Below, one piece after another: positions 1 to 8,284 of a stretch of 64,000 nt of DNA (positions within the stretch are counted from its first letter, which is position 1; each line of letters opens with the position of its first letter). The position numbers were made by a program, and so were the translations under genes. The notes under the pieces are model-generated. The model saw only the letters and a list, made by a program, of their open reading frames with translations, was not told the origin of the DNA and searched no databases. Origin of the DNA: Pseudomonas sp. Os17 (GTDB lineage Bacteria > Pseudomonadota > Gammaproteobacteria > Pseudomonadales > Pseudomonadaceae); assembly GCF_001547895.1 (NCBI RefSeq), contig NZ_AP014627.1:3103501-3167500 (forward strand), written 5' to 3'.

Positions 1-1
1 C

Positions 2-1444
2 GCTATCGAAAAAACCTTGGCTGAGCGGGGCAACGACTTTCGCCCCGCCTATCATCTTGCGCCGCCGGCGGGATGGATGAACGACCCCAACGGCCTGGTG
101 TTTTTTCGCGGTGAATATCACGTGTTCTACCAGCATCATCCCTATTCGGCGCAATGGGGGCCGATGCACTGGGGACATGCCAGGAGCCGTGACCTGGTGC
201 ATTGGGAGCATCTGCCCATCGCGCTGGCGCCTGGCGCTGCCTATGACCGCGACGGCTGCTTCTCGGGGTCTGCAGTGGTCGCGGACGACAGGCTGTACCT
301 GATCTACACCGGGCATGTGTGGCTGGGCGCGCCGGGCGACGACCAGAACATCTGTCAGGTCCAGTGCCTGGCCAGCAGCACCGATGGCGTGTCGTTTCAC
401 AAGCACGGGGTGGTGATCGAGACGGCGCCGGAGCCGGGCATCATGCATTTTCGCGATCCCAAGGTGTGGCGACGGGCAGGGCAGTGGTGGATGGCCCTTG
501 GCGCGCGTTGCGGCGACGACCCGCAGCTGCTGCTCTATCGTTCGCACGATCTGCAGCACTGGGAGTACCTGAGCTGTGCCCTGCAAGGGCAGCGTCAGCC
601 GGACGGCTACATGTGGGAGTGTCCCGACCTGTTCGAACTCGATGGCTGCGACGTGTTTCTCTATTCGCCCCAGGGCCTGAAACCCAGCGGCTATGACAAC
701 TGGAACAAGTTCCAGAACAGCTACCGAATGGGCCTGCTGGACGACCGGGGTTTTTTCAGCGAGTGCGGCACGCTGCGCGAGCTGGATCACGGCCATGACT
801 TTTATGCTGCGCAGACCCTGCTGGCGCCGGACGGGCGCCGCCTGCTGTGGGCCTGGATGGACATGTGGGACAGCCCGATGCCGAGTCAGGCGCATCACTG
901 GTGTGGAGCGCTGTCGCTGCCTCGGGAGTTGAGCCGCGACGGCGAGCGGCTGCGCATGCGGCCGGCCCGCGAGTTGACGGCCTTGCGCCGGTCGCTGCGG
1001 ACCTTGCCGATTGGCGCGGTGGAATCCGCCGATTGCCTGCTCGATGAGCGAGGCACGCTGCTGGAGTTCGAACTGACCCTGGACCTGGCTGGCAGTACCG
1101 CCGAGCGCTTCGGTCTGGCCCTGCGTTGCAGCGAGGACCGGCAGGAGCGGACCCTGGTGTATTTCGATGCCATGGCGCGCCGTCTGGTGCTTGACCGGCA
1201 GCATTCGGGTGCCGGTGTGAGCGGGGTACGCAGCGTGCCGATTGCCTGGGGGCAAACCCGGATCGCCCTGCGGATTTTTCTGGATCGTTCCTCTATCGAG
1301 GTGTTTGTCGACGATGGCGCCTACAGCTTGAGCAGCCGTATCTATCCTGGTCCCGACAGTCAGGCGGTCACGGCGTTTGCCATCAATGGGCGCGGTGCTT
1401 TCGGCGACGTTTCGCTCTGGCACCTGGCCGATCTGCGCCTCTGA
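2..1444 (+). CDS. scrB: Sucrose-6-phosphate hydrolase / invertase (GH32), 5' end outside window
   Basis: Glycoside hydrolase family 32 enzyme that splits sucrose or sucrose-6-phosphate in the cytoplasm. The frame is open back to base 2, so the true start lies upstream; a TTG at 17 is only the first possible start inside the window. Counting from that TTG, the WMNDPNG motif with the nucleophile Asp is at residues 20-26, the RDP motif at 146-148 and the acid/base Glu in WECPD at 201. A C-terminal beta-sandwich domain follows from about residue 320. It lies about 100 bp upstream of a LacI-type regulator in the same direction, the usual scr arrangement. Whether the substrate is phosphorylated depends on the transporter, which is outside the window. 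Confidence 0.93.
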   Translation, partial: AIEKTLAERGNDFRPAYHLAPPAGWMNDPNGLVFFRGEYHVFYQHHPYSAQWGPMHWGHARSRDLVHWEHLPIALAPGAAYDRDGCFSGSAVVADDRLYLIYTGHVWLGAPGDDQNICQVQCLASSTDGVSFHKHGVVIETAPEPGIMHFRDPKVWRRAGQWWMALGARCGDDPQLLLYRSHDLQHWEYLSCALQGQRQPDGYMWECPDLFELDGCDVFLYSPQGLKPSGYDNWNKFQNSYRMGLLDDRGFFSECGTLRELDHGHDFYAAQTLLAPDGRRLLWAWMDMWDSPMPSQAHHWCGALSLPRELSRDGERLRMRPARELTALRRSLRTLPIGAVESADCLLDERGTLLEFELTLDLAGSTAERFGLALRCSEDRQERTLVYFDAMARRLVLDRQHSGAGVSGVRSVPIAWGQTRIALRIFLDRSSIEVFVDDGAYSLSSRIYPGPDSQAVTAFAINGRGAFGDVSLWHLADLRL

Positions 1445-1486
1445 GGCGCGGGCGGGACGCGCCTGGCACGACTTGCGGCGGCGTGT

Positions 1487-1511
1487 TGTCATGCTTTTGC
1501 CAGGCATGACA
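1487..1511. promoter_or_regulatory. Inverted repeat between scrB and scrR
   Basis: TGTCATGC (1487-1494) and GCATGACA (1504-1511) form perfect 8-bp arms around a 9-nt spacer, 35 bp before scrR. It could be a weak terminator of scrB or an operator. It lacks the contiguous CG-centred palindrome typical of LacI-family sites, so autoregulation by ScrR is only a possibility. Confidence 0.4.
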
Positions 1512-1545
1512 TGATGCCCGGCCCTATCAGCATTGGCACCTGCGA

Positions 1546-2544
1546 ATGGCTTCAGTTAAAGATGTCGCGCGCCTGGCAGGGGTTTCCTTCATGACGGTGT
1601 CCAGGGCGCTCAATACCCCGGAAAAGGTCAATCAGGAAACCCTGGCGAAAGTTCTGCAAGCGGTGGAGACCCTGGGGTATGTCCCCAGCCTTTCTGCGCG
1701 AAAGATCCGCGGCGGTTCCTCGGGTGGCAAGACGATCGGCGTCTTCGCCCTGGATACCGCCACCACGCCCTTCGCTGTGGAAATGCTCCTGTCCATGGAG
1801 CGCACCGCCCGCGAAAGCGGCTGGAACCTGTTCATCGTCAACGTCTTTGAAGTGCCGCCGAACCAGCAGACCATCGATCTGATGCTGTCCCATCAGCCTG
1901 ACGGGATCATCTTCAGCGCCATGCAGCTGCGCACCGTCGAGATCCCCCCGGTACTGCGCAGCCTGCCGCTGGTACTGAGCAATTGCGTGAGCCTGGAGCC
2001 CGGCGTGGCCTGCTACGTGCCGGATGACGCAGACGGTCAGTATCAGGCAGTGCGCTACGCCCTCAAGCGGGGCTACCGCAGTCCGCTGTGCATCAACCTG
2101 CCGCAGAGCAGCCTGGCCTGGGAGCAGCGACAGCTGGGATTGGCTCGCGCCTTCGCCGAAGCCGGGATAGCGGTGGCCGATGTGCCTCAATACCACCTGT
2201 CCCAGGACGACGCCTATCAGGAAACCATTGCCGTGCTGGAGAGCCGGTTGCGCGAGCTGCAAGGCCGGCCGGCGTTCGATCTCCTGGTGTGCGGTAACGA
2301 TCGGATCGCTTTGGTCGCCTACCAGTACTTGCTCAGTCGCGGCCTGCGCATTCCGGATCAGGTGGCGGTCCTGGGGTACGACAACATGATCGGTGTTGCC
2401 GAGCTGTTCTATCCGCCGCTCAGTACCGTGCAATTGCCGTATTACGAGATGGGGCGGCGGGCTGCTCAATACCTCATTGAACGCAGGGAACAGCCGATGA
2501 TTCACCGGGTGGCATGCCCGCTGGTGGAACGCGAGTCCTGCTGA
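1546..2544 (+). CDS. scrR: LacI-family transcriptional regulator of sucrose genes
   Basis: A 332-residue LacI/GalR regulator. The N-terminal helix-turn-helix (VKDVARLAGVSFMTVSRALN, residues 4-23) is followed by a hinge and a periplasmic-binding-protein-like effector domain that runs to the end. The length is normal for the family. It sits just downstream of a GH32 sucrose hydrolase in the same direction, so the expected role is repression of the sucrose genes with a sugar or sugar phosphate as inducer. The assignment as ScrR rests on this context. No strong ribosome binding site precedes the ATG, which may indicate a leader-poor or translationally coupled start. Confidence 0.88.
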   Translation: MASVKDVARLAGVSFMTVSRALNTPEKVNQETLAKVLQAVETLGYVPSLSARKIRGGSSGGKTIGVFALDTATTPFAVEMLLSMERTARESGWNLFIVNVFEVPPNQQTIDLMLSHQPDGIIFSAMQLRTVEIPPVLRSLPLVLSNCVSLEPGVACYVPDDADGQYQAVRYALKRGYRSPLCINLPQSSLAWEQRQLGLARAFAEAGIAVADVPQYHLSQDDAYQETIAVLESRLRELQGRPAFDLLVCGNDRIALVAYQYLLSRGLRIPDQVAVLGYDNMIGVAELFYPPLSTVQLPYYEMGRRAAQYLIERREQPMIHRVACPLVERESC

Positions 2545-2550
2545 ACGCCA

Positions 2551-2576
2551 TGGCTGGCGGGACAATGCGCCAGCCA
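2551..2576 (+). terminator. Hairpin after scrR
   Basis: TGGCTGGCG at 2551-2559 pairs perfectly with CGCCAGCCA at 2568-2576 a few bases after the scrR stop. There is no T-tract directly after it. It probably acts together with the next hairpin. Confidence 0.45.
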
Positions 2577-2596
2577 GCGGGCGCCCATGATCCTGG

Positions 2597-2633
2597 GGCT
2601 GGCCAATCGTCGGCCAGCCTTTACATTTTTTGA
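2597..2633 (+). terminator. Rho-independent terminator after scrR
   Basis: GGCTGGCC (2597-2604) and GGCCAGCC (2612-2619) form a GC-rich stem with a 7-nt loop, followed by a T-rich stretch (TTTACATTTTTT). This is the better of the two hairpins after scrR. Confidence 0.7.
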
Positions 2634-2753
2634 CTGTAAATTCACTGATTAATACAACTCCGGCCTTGGCAAAGTTCGATACTGCGCGCTCTACCGCCCT
2701 GGAGGATTTTCCGCTCGGGGTATCGCTCCAAATGCACGAAAGGAATCATCCGG

Positions 2754-3125
2754 ATGTATCTCTCTCATAGGCTCACGGGGATCGGTCTGTGTGCCGCGTT
2801 GTTTGTCCTGGCAGGTTGCGCGCCCACTTCAATCGCCGGACCCGGGGCCAACAATGTGCGCATCACCCACAATGAACCGGGACGCGAATGCAAGTTTCTT
2901 GGCGATGTCACCGGCAGTCAGGGTGACTTTCTATTGGGCAGTATCACGGGCAACGCCAACCTCGAAACCGGCGCCCGCAACGACCTGAAAAACAAGGCTG
3001 CGGCGATGGGGGGCAACCGGGTTTATCTGCTCACTCAGCGCGCCGGACAGACCGGTTCGGACAATCGCTTGGAGCAAACCAACGTGACGCTTTCGGGCAA
3101 TGTCTATCACTGCCCTGAATCCTGA
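2754..3125 (+). CDS. DUF4156-type lipoprotein
   Basis: A 123-residue lipoprotein of unknown function. The signal peptide ends in the lipobox LAGC, with the lipidated Cys near residue 22. The mature part has a Cys early on (ECKFLG), the family's conserved AAAMGGNRVYLL-like stretch, and a C-terminal NVYHC. This matches the DUF4156 pattern of small Gly/Asn-rich lipoproteins with one disulfide. AAGGA lies 10 nt before the ATG. It stands alone between the scrR terminators and the VOC gene. Location in the outer or inner membrane leaflet is expected; no function can be stated. Confidence 0.8.
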   Translation: MYLSHRLTGIGLCAALFVLAGCAPTSIAGPGANNVRITHNEPGRECKFLGDVTGSQGDFLLGSITGNANLETGARNDLKNKAAAMGGNRVYLLTQRAGQTGSDNRLEQTNVTLSGNVYHCPES

Positions 3126-3357
3126 ACCGACGCCCTCCCTTTGATCGCGGAAGATCTTTCCCCCGCCAATAGCTGACCTGTCGGCGCTATCGAAGTCGGC
3201 CTCGGTTGGGGGCATCTGCGTGCCACGGATCGCTGGCCAACGTGCGTTCGAGCATGGCTGGTGGATGGCTGCAAGGGGCCATGTCAGACTGCTTGCCGGC
3301 TTTTTTGCCCCAGGCAAAAGGGCCGCTACTGGCGATCGGGATCAAAGGGAATTGACG

Positions 3358-4014
3358 ATGCAAACAGACCACATCTTTATTGGCGTGAATGATCACCGGC
3401 AAGGCGCTGAGGCATTGAAAGCCCTCGGATTGGTTGAAGGGACGCCGAACACCCACCCGGGCCAAGGCACTGCCAACAGACGGTTCTTCTTGCGCAATGC
3501 GTTCATCGAGCTTTTGTATCTTACCGATGAGGCCGAGGTGCAAAGTCAGTTGACCGCGCCGACACGACTCTATGACCGCCTCAAGGGTGACGATGCACAC
3601 GCCGCGCCCTTTGGCGTCTGCTTCAGGCCCTCCAGCGAGGGCGAGGCGCCGCTGTTTCCGGTCTGGGAATATCGCCCCCAGTATTTGCCCGCGGCCCTGA
3701 AAGTCGACGTGGGGCATGCGCCGGTCAGCGAGCCGATGTGGTTTTTTCTGGCGTTTGCCAACAGACCCGATGAGGCGCCGATTGAGCGCGCCCAGCCGTT
3801 TGAACATCCCAATGGTTTTCGCGAGATGACCGCGGTGCGCATCACCACGCCCGCCCGCGACGCTTTTTCAGCCGCTGCCCACTGCGCAAACCAGCTGCAG
3901 GGATTTGCGATGGTCCAGGGCGATGAGCACCTGATCGAAGTGGAAATCGATCATGGAGCCAGCGGCCAGCGCCGGGATTTTCGTCCGCTGCTGCCGATGA
4001 TCATGCGCTGGTGA
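3358..4014 (+). CDS. VOC/glyoxalase-like superfamily protein
   Basis: A 218-residue protein beginning MQTDHIFIGVNDHRQGAEAL, characteristic of the glyoxalase-like (VOC) fold in which a vicinal oxygen chelate metal site forms from paired beta-alpha-beta-beta-beta units. I chose the ATG at 3358 because AAGGGA precedes it at normal spacing and the domain starts immediately. A longer in-frame extension to 3220 adds only non-homologous residues. Substrate unknown; the single long domain resembles the Glyoxalase_3 type, which is often not an enzyme of methylglyoxal metabolism. It is followed by a convergent LysR gene. Confidence 0.75.
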   Translation: MQTDHIFIGVNDHRQGAEALKALGLVEGTPNTHPGQGTANRRFFLRNAFIELLYLTDEAEVQSQLTAPTRLYDRLKGDDAHAAPFGVCFRPSSEGEAPLFPVWEYRPQYLPAALKVDVGHAPVSEPMWFFLAFANRPDEAPIERAQPFEHPNGFREMTAVRITTPARDAFSAAAHCANQLQGFAMVQGDEHLIEVEIDHGASGQRRDFRPLLPMIMRW

Positions 4015-4074
4015 TGCGTTGCGCCGATCGCTCGGTCATTGCTGCCGCTGAGCCCGCTGCTTGCAGCGGGCGCT

Positions 4075-4968
4075 TCAGGAGGGCAGGGACAGCAGCCAGG
4101 CGCTGAATGTCTTGAATGCCGGAAAATGCTGATAGCGTGCGGCGCAGGTCAGGTAATAGTTGCGGCCGCTTTCCATGGGGCCGAACAGCTTGACCACGGC
4201 CCCAGACTCGATTTCATCCTGTACCAGAATATCCGGAACCAGCCCGATACCTATGCCTGCGGCCACCGCCTGGATCAGGTGGGCGGTGAGCTCGAAGCTG
4301 GGGCCCGTGCGCATCTTCTGGTGATCCAGGTTGTTGCAGTCGAACCAGTCAGACCAGCCGTTGGGCCGCGAAACCACATTGAGCAGCAAATGATGGGTGA
4401 TGTCGTCGAGGGACAGCTCGGGGGTGTCTGCCAGGGCTTTGGGGCTGGCGATCACGATCAGCTTTTCTCGCAGCAACAGGTGCGACACGTAGCCCGGCCA
4501 ATCCCCTTTCCCCGCGCAGATGATGGCTTGCATGTCGCCCACGCTGGAGGGGTTGTCGGCATGAATGATCCTTGAGTGGATATGCACCAGGTTCCTGGGA
4601 TGACGGGCATAAAACTCATGCATTTTCGGCAGCAGCCATTTTGAGCCGAACGTTGGAAGCACCGCCAGGTTCAACGGGCCATCGTCTTCCTTGAAGGCGA
4701 TGGTCTGCAGGGTGGCGCTGCGAATGCGGCCCAATGCGGCTGTGAGCTCATGCTGGTAAAGGGCGCCGGCGGCGGTGAGCTCGATTTTTCTTCCCTCGCG
4801 CTTGAACAGCGAGATCTCCAGTTGCGACTCCAGGGCCTGCACTTGCCGGCTGACTGCGCTTTGCGTCAGGGCAAGTTCGTCCGCGGCTTTGGTGAAGCTG
4901 CAATGGCGGGCGGCGGCCTCGAAAGCGACCAGCAGGGACATCGAGGGGGTCAGTCGGCGTGGGTTCAT
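4075..4968 (-). CDS. LysR-family regulator (GcvA-like), divergent from ydiJ
   Basis: A 297-residue LysR regulator. The winged helix-turn-helix is at about residues 5-62 (FTKAADELALTQSAVSRQVQ, a GcvA-like sequence), followed by the LysR substrate-binding domain to the C terminus. It is transcribed away from the D-2-hydroxyglutarate dehydrogenase gene, with 159 bp between the starts. Such divergent pairs usually mean the regulator controls its neighbour. A T-N11-A box in that gap supports this. Effector not determinable; a hydroxy-acid related ligand is a reasonable inference. Confidence 0.88.
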   Translation of the reverse strand: MNPRRLTPSMSLLVAFEAAARHCSFTKAADELALTQSAVSRQVQALESQLEISLFKREGRKIELTAAGALYQHELTAALGRIRSATLQTIAFKEDDGPLNLAVLPTFGSKWLLPKMHEFYARHPRNLVHIHSRIIHADNPSSVGDMQAIICAGKGDWPGYVSHLLLREKLIVIASPKALADTPELSLDDITHHLLLNVVSRPNGWSDWFDCNNLDHQKMRTGPSFELTAHLIQAVAAGIGIGLVPDILVQDEIESGAVVKLFGPMESGRNYYLTCAARYQHFPAFKTFSAWLLSLPS

Positions 4969-5073
4969 TCATAAAGCTCATGCAAATGCTGCAGGTTTTA
5001 CGTTTGTGTGAAACGTCTTGGCCCCACAGAATCTGGGGTCTGCCCCTCGCCATGAAGCAGCTGTCGGGGGGTA

Positions 5074-5094
5074 AGCATACATAACGAGAATGCT
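5074..5094. promoter_or_regulatory. LysR-type T-N11-A operator candidate
   Basis: AGCAT (5074-5078) and ATGCT (5090-5094) are perfect 5-bp arms around exactly 11 nt, the classic LysR box geometry, 34 bp before the ydiJ-type start. A second inverted repeat, ACGTTT-N5-AAACGT, lies at 5000-5016 nearer the LysR gene and could be a second half-site or a LysR leader hairpin. Confidence 0.55.
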
Positions 5095-5127
5095 CAGATT
5101 AGCGGTATCGCCAGTAGGAATTCCAGC

Positions 5128-8100
5128 ATGATTGCCCGGTTGTCTCCCCATGAAGTCAAAAACCCAGCCTGTGAGTTGTTCCTGGCTCGCCTGGAACAGG
5201 AGGGTTTCCAGGGCGAAATCGCTCGCGATCATGGACTCAGGACCGTGCTGGCAACCGACAACTCGATCTATCAGCGCCTGCCGCAAGCCGCGGTGTTTCC
5301 GCGCAATGTGCAGGATGTCGAGCTGTTGGCCCGTCTCGTGGCGCTGGCGCCATTCAGCTCGGTGGTGCTCACGCCGCGGGGCGGAGGAACCGGCACCAAT
5401 GGTCAATCGTTGACCAGTGGGGTTGTGGTCGACCTGTCACGGCATATGAACGGCATCCTCGAGATCAACGTCGAGGAACGTTGGGTGCGGGTGCAAAGCG
5501 GCGTGGTCAAAGACCAGCTCAACGCGGCGTTGAAAGCCCACGGGCTGTTTTTTGCGCCCGAGCTGTCGACTTCGAATCGGGCCACCATCGGCGGCATGAT
5601 CAACACCGACGCAAGCGGTCAGGGAAGCTGCACCTATGGGAAAACCCGTGATCATGTCCTGGCGCTGTCCACCATTCTCATCGGTGGCGAGCGGCTCGAC
5701 AGTGCGCCCCTGGAGCCTGAACAGTGGCAGGCGCAGGCCCGTCGCGAAGACAGGGTTGGCGCGGTCTATCGATGCGCGTCGCAGATCGTGCAGCAGTATG
5801 CCGAGCTTATCGAACACACGTTTCCCAAGCTGAACCGGTGCCTCACGGGGTACGACCTGGCGCATCTGCAGGAGCCCGATGAGCGCCTCAATCTGAGCAG
5901 TGTCCTGTGCGGCTCCGAAGGCTCGCTGGGTTTCATTGTCGAAGCCACGCTGAATGTGCTGCCCATTCCCCAGTATTCGATCCTGGTCAATGTGCGTTAT
6001 GCCGGCTTCATGGACGCACTGCGCGACGCCAAGGCGTTGATGGAGCTCAAGCCCCTGTCCATCGAGACGGTGGACTCCAAGGTCCTCGGACTGGCCATGA
6101 ACGACATCGTCTGGCACGGCGTCGCCGAATACTTTCCCCAAGACCTCGATGTGCCGACCCTGGGCATCAACCTGATTGAATTCAGTGGCGACGACGAGGC
6201 GGCCCTGCTGCAACGGGTGCATGAATTTGTCCTGCACCTGCAGCGTGACACCCGCGTGGTGCGATTGGGGCACACCCTGGCCGTCGGCGCCGAGGCAGTG
6301 AAGCGGGTCTACGCGATGCGCAAGCGGGCGGTGGGGCTGCTGGGCAACGTCAAGGGTTCCGCCAGGCCCCAGCCGTTCGTTGAAGATACCGCTGTTCCTC
6401 CCGAGCACCTGGCCGATTTCATCGGGCAATTTCGCGAGCTGCTCGATAGCCATGGCCTGGAATATGGCATGTTCGGCCACGTGGACGCCGGGGTCCTGCA
6501 TGTGCGGCCGATCCTGGACATGAAAGACCCGGCTCAGGCGGCGCTGATCCGGCCCATTTCGGACGCCGTCGCCGAGCTGACGCAACGGCACGGCGGCTTG
6601 CTCTGGGGCGAGCACGGCAAAGGACTGCGCTCGCAATACGTGCCCGACTACTTCGGCGAACTCTATCCGGCCCTGCAGGAACTCAAGGCGGCTTTTGACC
6701 CGAACAACCAACTCAACCCGGGCAAGATCGCCACGCCAAAGACGCTGCCCGGCGCCCGGTTGACCCGGGTGGATGAAGTCCAGTTGCGGGGCGAGCTGGA
6801 TCGCACCATTGATGAGCGGGTCTGGTCGCACTATGACGCCGCCGTGCATTGCAATGGCAACGGCGCCTGCTACAACTTCGATCCCGATGACGCCATGTGT
6901 CCTTCCTGGAAAGGCACCCGCAACCGAGTGCACTCGCCCAAGGGGCGGGCTTCCCTGGTGCGTGAATGGCTGCGCTTGCAGGGGCAGCAAGGTGTCGATG
7001 TGCTGGCTTGCCAAGGGGGGCTCTCGTCCGGGGCCGCGCTTCTCGGCCTGCCGCGACGTGCGGTCAATACGCTTGCGCAGAAGATGGGCCAGAAAGATTT
7101 TTCCCATGAGGTCTACGATGCAATGGCCGGGTGCCTGGCCTGCAAGTCCTGTGCGGGGCAGTGCCCGGTGAAAGTCAATGTGCCGGACTTTCGTTCGCGA
7201 TTCCTGGAGCTGTACCACAGCCGCTATCTGCGCCCGCTGAAGGATTACCTCATCGGCTCCCTGGAGTACACGATTCCCTACTTCGCCCGTGTGCCGCGCT
7301 TGTACAACGGCATCCTCGGCTCGCGGATGGTGGGGGCGTTGCTGCGGCGGGTGGCCGGGATGATTGACAGTCCGCTGCTGAGCTTGCTGAATTTCGATGA
7401 GGTTTGCCGCCGGTGGAACGTGCGCGTGGCGTCGCCCGCACGGCTTGAGGGGCTGGACGAGGCGCAACGTGCTCGCAGCGTGATTCTCGTGCAGGACGCT
7501 TTTACCCGTTACTTCGAAACACCGCTGCTGGCTGACTGGATCGAATTGATTTCCAGGCTGGGGTTCGAGGTGTACATCGCGCCGTTCGCGGCCAATGGCA
7601 AGCCGCTGCAGGTCCAGGGCTTCTTGAAAGCCTTCGAAAAGGCCGCGCATTTCAACGGCCGGTCCCTTCGCCAGCTGCACCGATATCAGATTCCCCTGGT
7701 GGGGCTGGATCCGGCGATGACCCTGGTGTATCGGCAGGAGTACGCCAAGACCCTGGGGCAGGATCAAGCGCCGACGGTGCTGCTGCCGCAGGAGTGGCTG
7801 GCGCAGGTACTGGCGCCATCGGCGCTGGGCGCCGATCAGGGGACTTACTACTTTCTGCCGCACTGCACCGAAAAAACCAACGAACCGGGCAGCGTGGCCC
7901 TGTGGCAGACGATCTTCGCGCGAGTCGGCCTGACGTTGCAGGTGCAAGCCAGCGGCTGCTGCGGGATGTCCGGAACCTACGGCCACGAAGCCCGGAACGC
8001 CGAGACGTCCGACGTCATTTACAGTCAGTCCTGGGGGCCGCTGGTGGCCCGTCTCAATGGGGCAGGGCGCCTGCTGGCGGATGGCTATTCGTGTCGAAGC

Positions 8101-8193
8101 CAGGTCAAGCGCAAGGACGGACAGACGGTTGAGCATCCGCTGCAGGCGTTGCTGAAGCTGATGCGCGGCGCCGCCCAATCTTCAGGAGCTTGA
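5128..8193 (+). CDS. ydiJ: D-2-hydroxyglutarate dehydrogenase, FAD and Fe-S (YdiJ type)
   Basis: A 1021-residue flavoprotein, the same size as E. coli YdiJ (about 1018). Order of domains: FAD-binding type 4 domain (about 35-270, with PRGGGTGTNGQ near 85-95), FAD-linked oxidase C-terminal domain (about 275-540), a 4Fe-4S ferredoxin-type region (CLACKSCAGQCPV starting near 669), and a C-terminal CCG cysteine-rich region (HCTEKTN near 912 and CCGMSG near 946). The family oxidises D-2-hydroxyglutarate to 2-oxoglutarate and passes electrons to the respiratory chain, so it recycles the by-product of SerA. A LysR gene is transcribed divergently. Start chosen at 5128 by homology to the family N terminus. 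Confidence 0.9.
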   Translation: MIARLSPHEVKNPACELFLARLEQEGFQGEIARDHGLRTVLATDNSIYQRLPQAAVFPRNVQDVELLARLVALAPFSSVVLTPRGGGTGTNGQSLTSGVVVDLSRHMNGILEINVEERWVRVQSGVVKDQLNAALKAHGLFFAPELSTSNRATIGGMINTDASGQGSCTYGKTRDHVLALSTILIGGERLDSAPLEPEQWQAQARREDRVGAVYRCASQIVQQYAELIEHTFPKLNRCLTGYDLAHLQEPDERLNLSSVLCGSEGSLGFIVEATLNVLPIPQYSILVNVRYAGFMDALRDAKALMELKPLSIETVDSKVLGLAMNDIVWHGVAEYFPQDLDVPTLGINLIEFSGDDEAALLQRVHEFVLHLQRDTRVVRLGHTLAVGAEAVKRVYAMRKRAVGLLGNVKGSARPQPFVEDTAVPPEHLADFIGQFRELLDSHGLEYGMFGHVDAGVLHVRPILDMKDPAQAALIRPISDAVAELTQRHGGLLWGEHGKGLRSQYVPDYFGELYPALQELKAAFDPNNQLNPGKIATPKTLPGARLTRVDEVQLRGELDRTIDERVWSHYDAAVHCNGNGACYNFDPDDAMCPSWKGTRNRVHSPKGRASLVREWLRLQGQQGVDVLACQGGLSSGAALLGLPRRAVNTLAQKMGQKDFSHEVYDAMAGCLACKSCAGQCPVKVNVPDFRSRFLELYHSRYLRPLKDYLIGSLEYTIPYFARVPRLYNGILGSRMVGALLRRVAGMIDSPLLSLLNFDEVCRRWNVRVASPARLEGLDEAQRARSVILVQDAFTRYFETPLLADWIELISRLGFEVYIAPFAANGKPLQVQGFLKAFEKAAHFNGRSLRQLHRYQIPLVGLDPAMTLVYRQEYAKTLGQDQAPTVLLPQEWLAQVLAPSALGADQGTYYFLPHCTEKTNEPGSVALWQTIFARVGLTLQVQASGCCGMSGTYGHEARNAETSDVIYSQSWGPLVARLNGAGRLLADGYSCRSQVKRKDGQTVEHPLQALLKLMRGAAQSSGA

Positions 8194-8284
8194 GTGGCAC
8201 GGGCCCGAGGCGCTGTGACGGCCTCGGGTGTCTGTCGCTGTGGACTGGCGTGTATCGGTGGGTGGCCGGCGCGTCAGGGGGGCA

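Noticed and set aside
5437-8178. 913-codon open frame antisense to the D-2-hydroxyglutarate dehydrogenase
   Set aside because: High-GC shadow frame opposite a gene with clear domains; its translation is rich in His/Gln/Arg with no domain or ribosome binding site.
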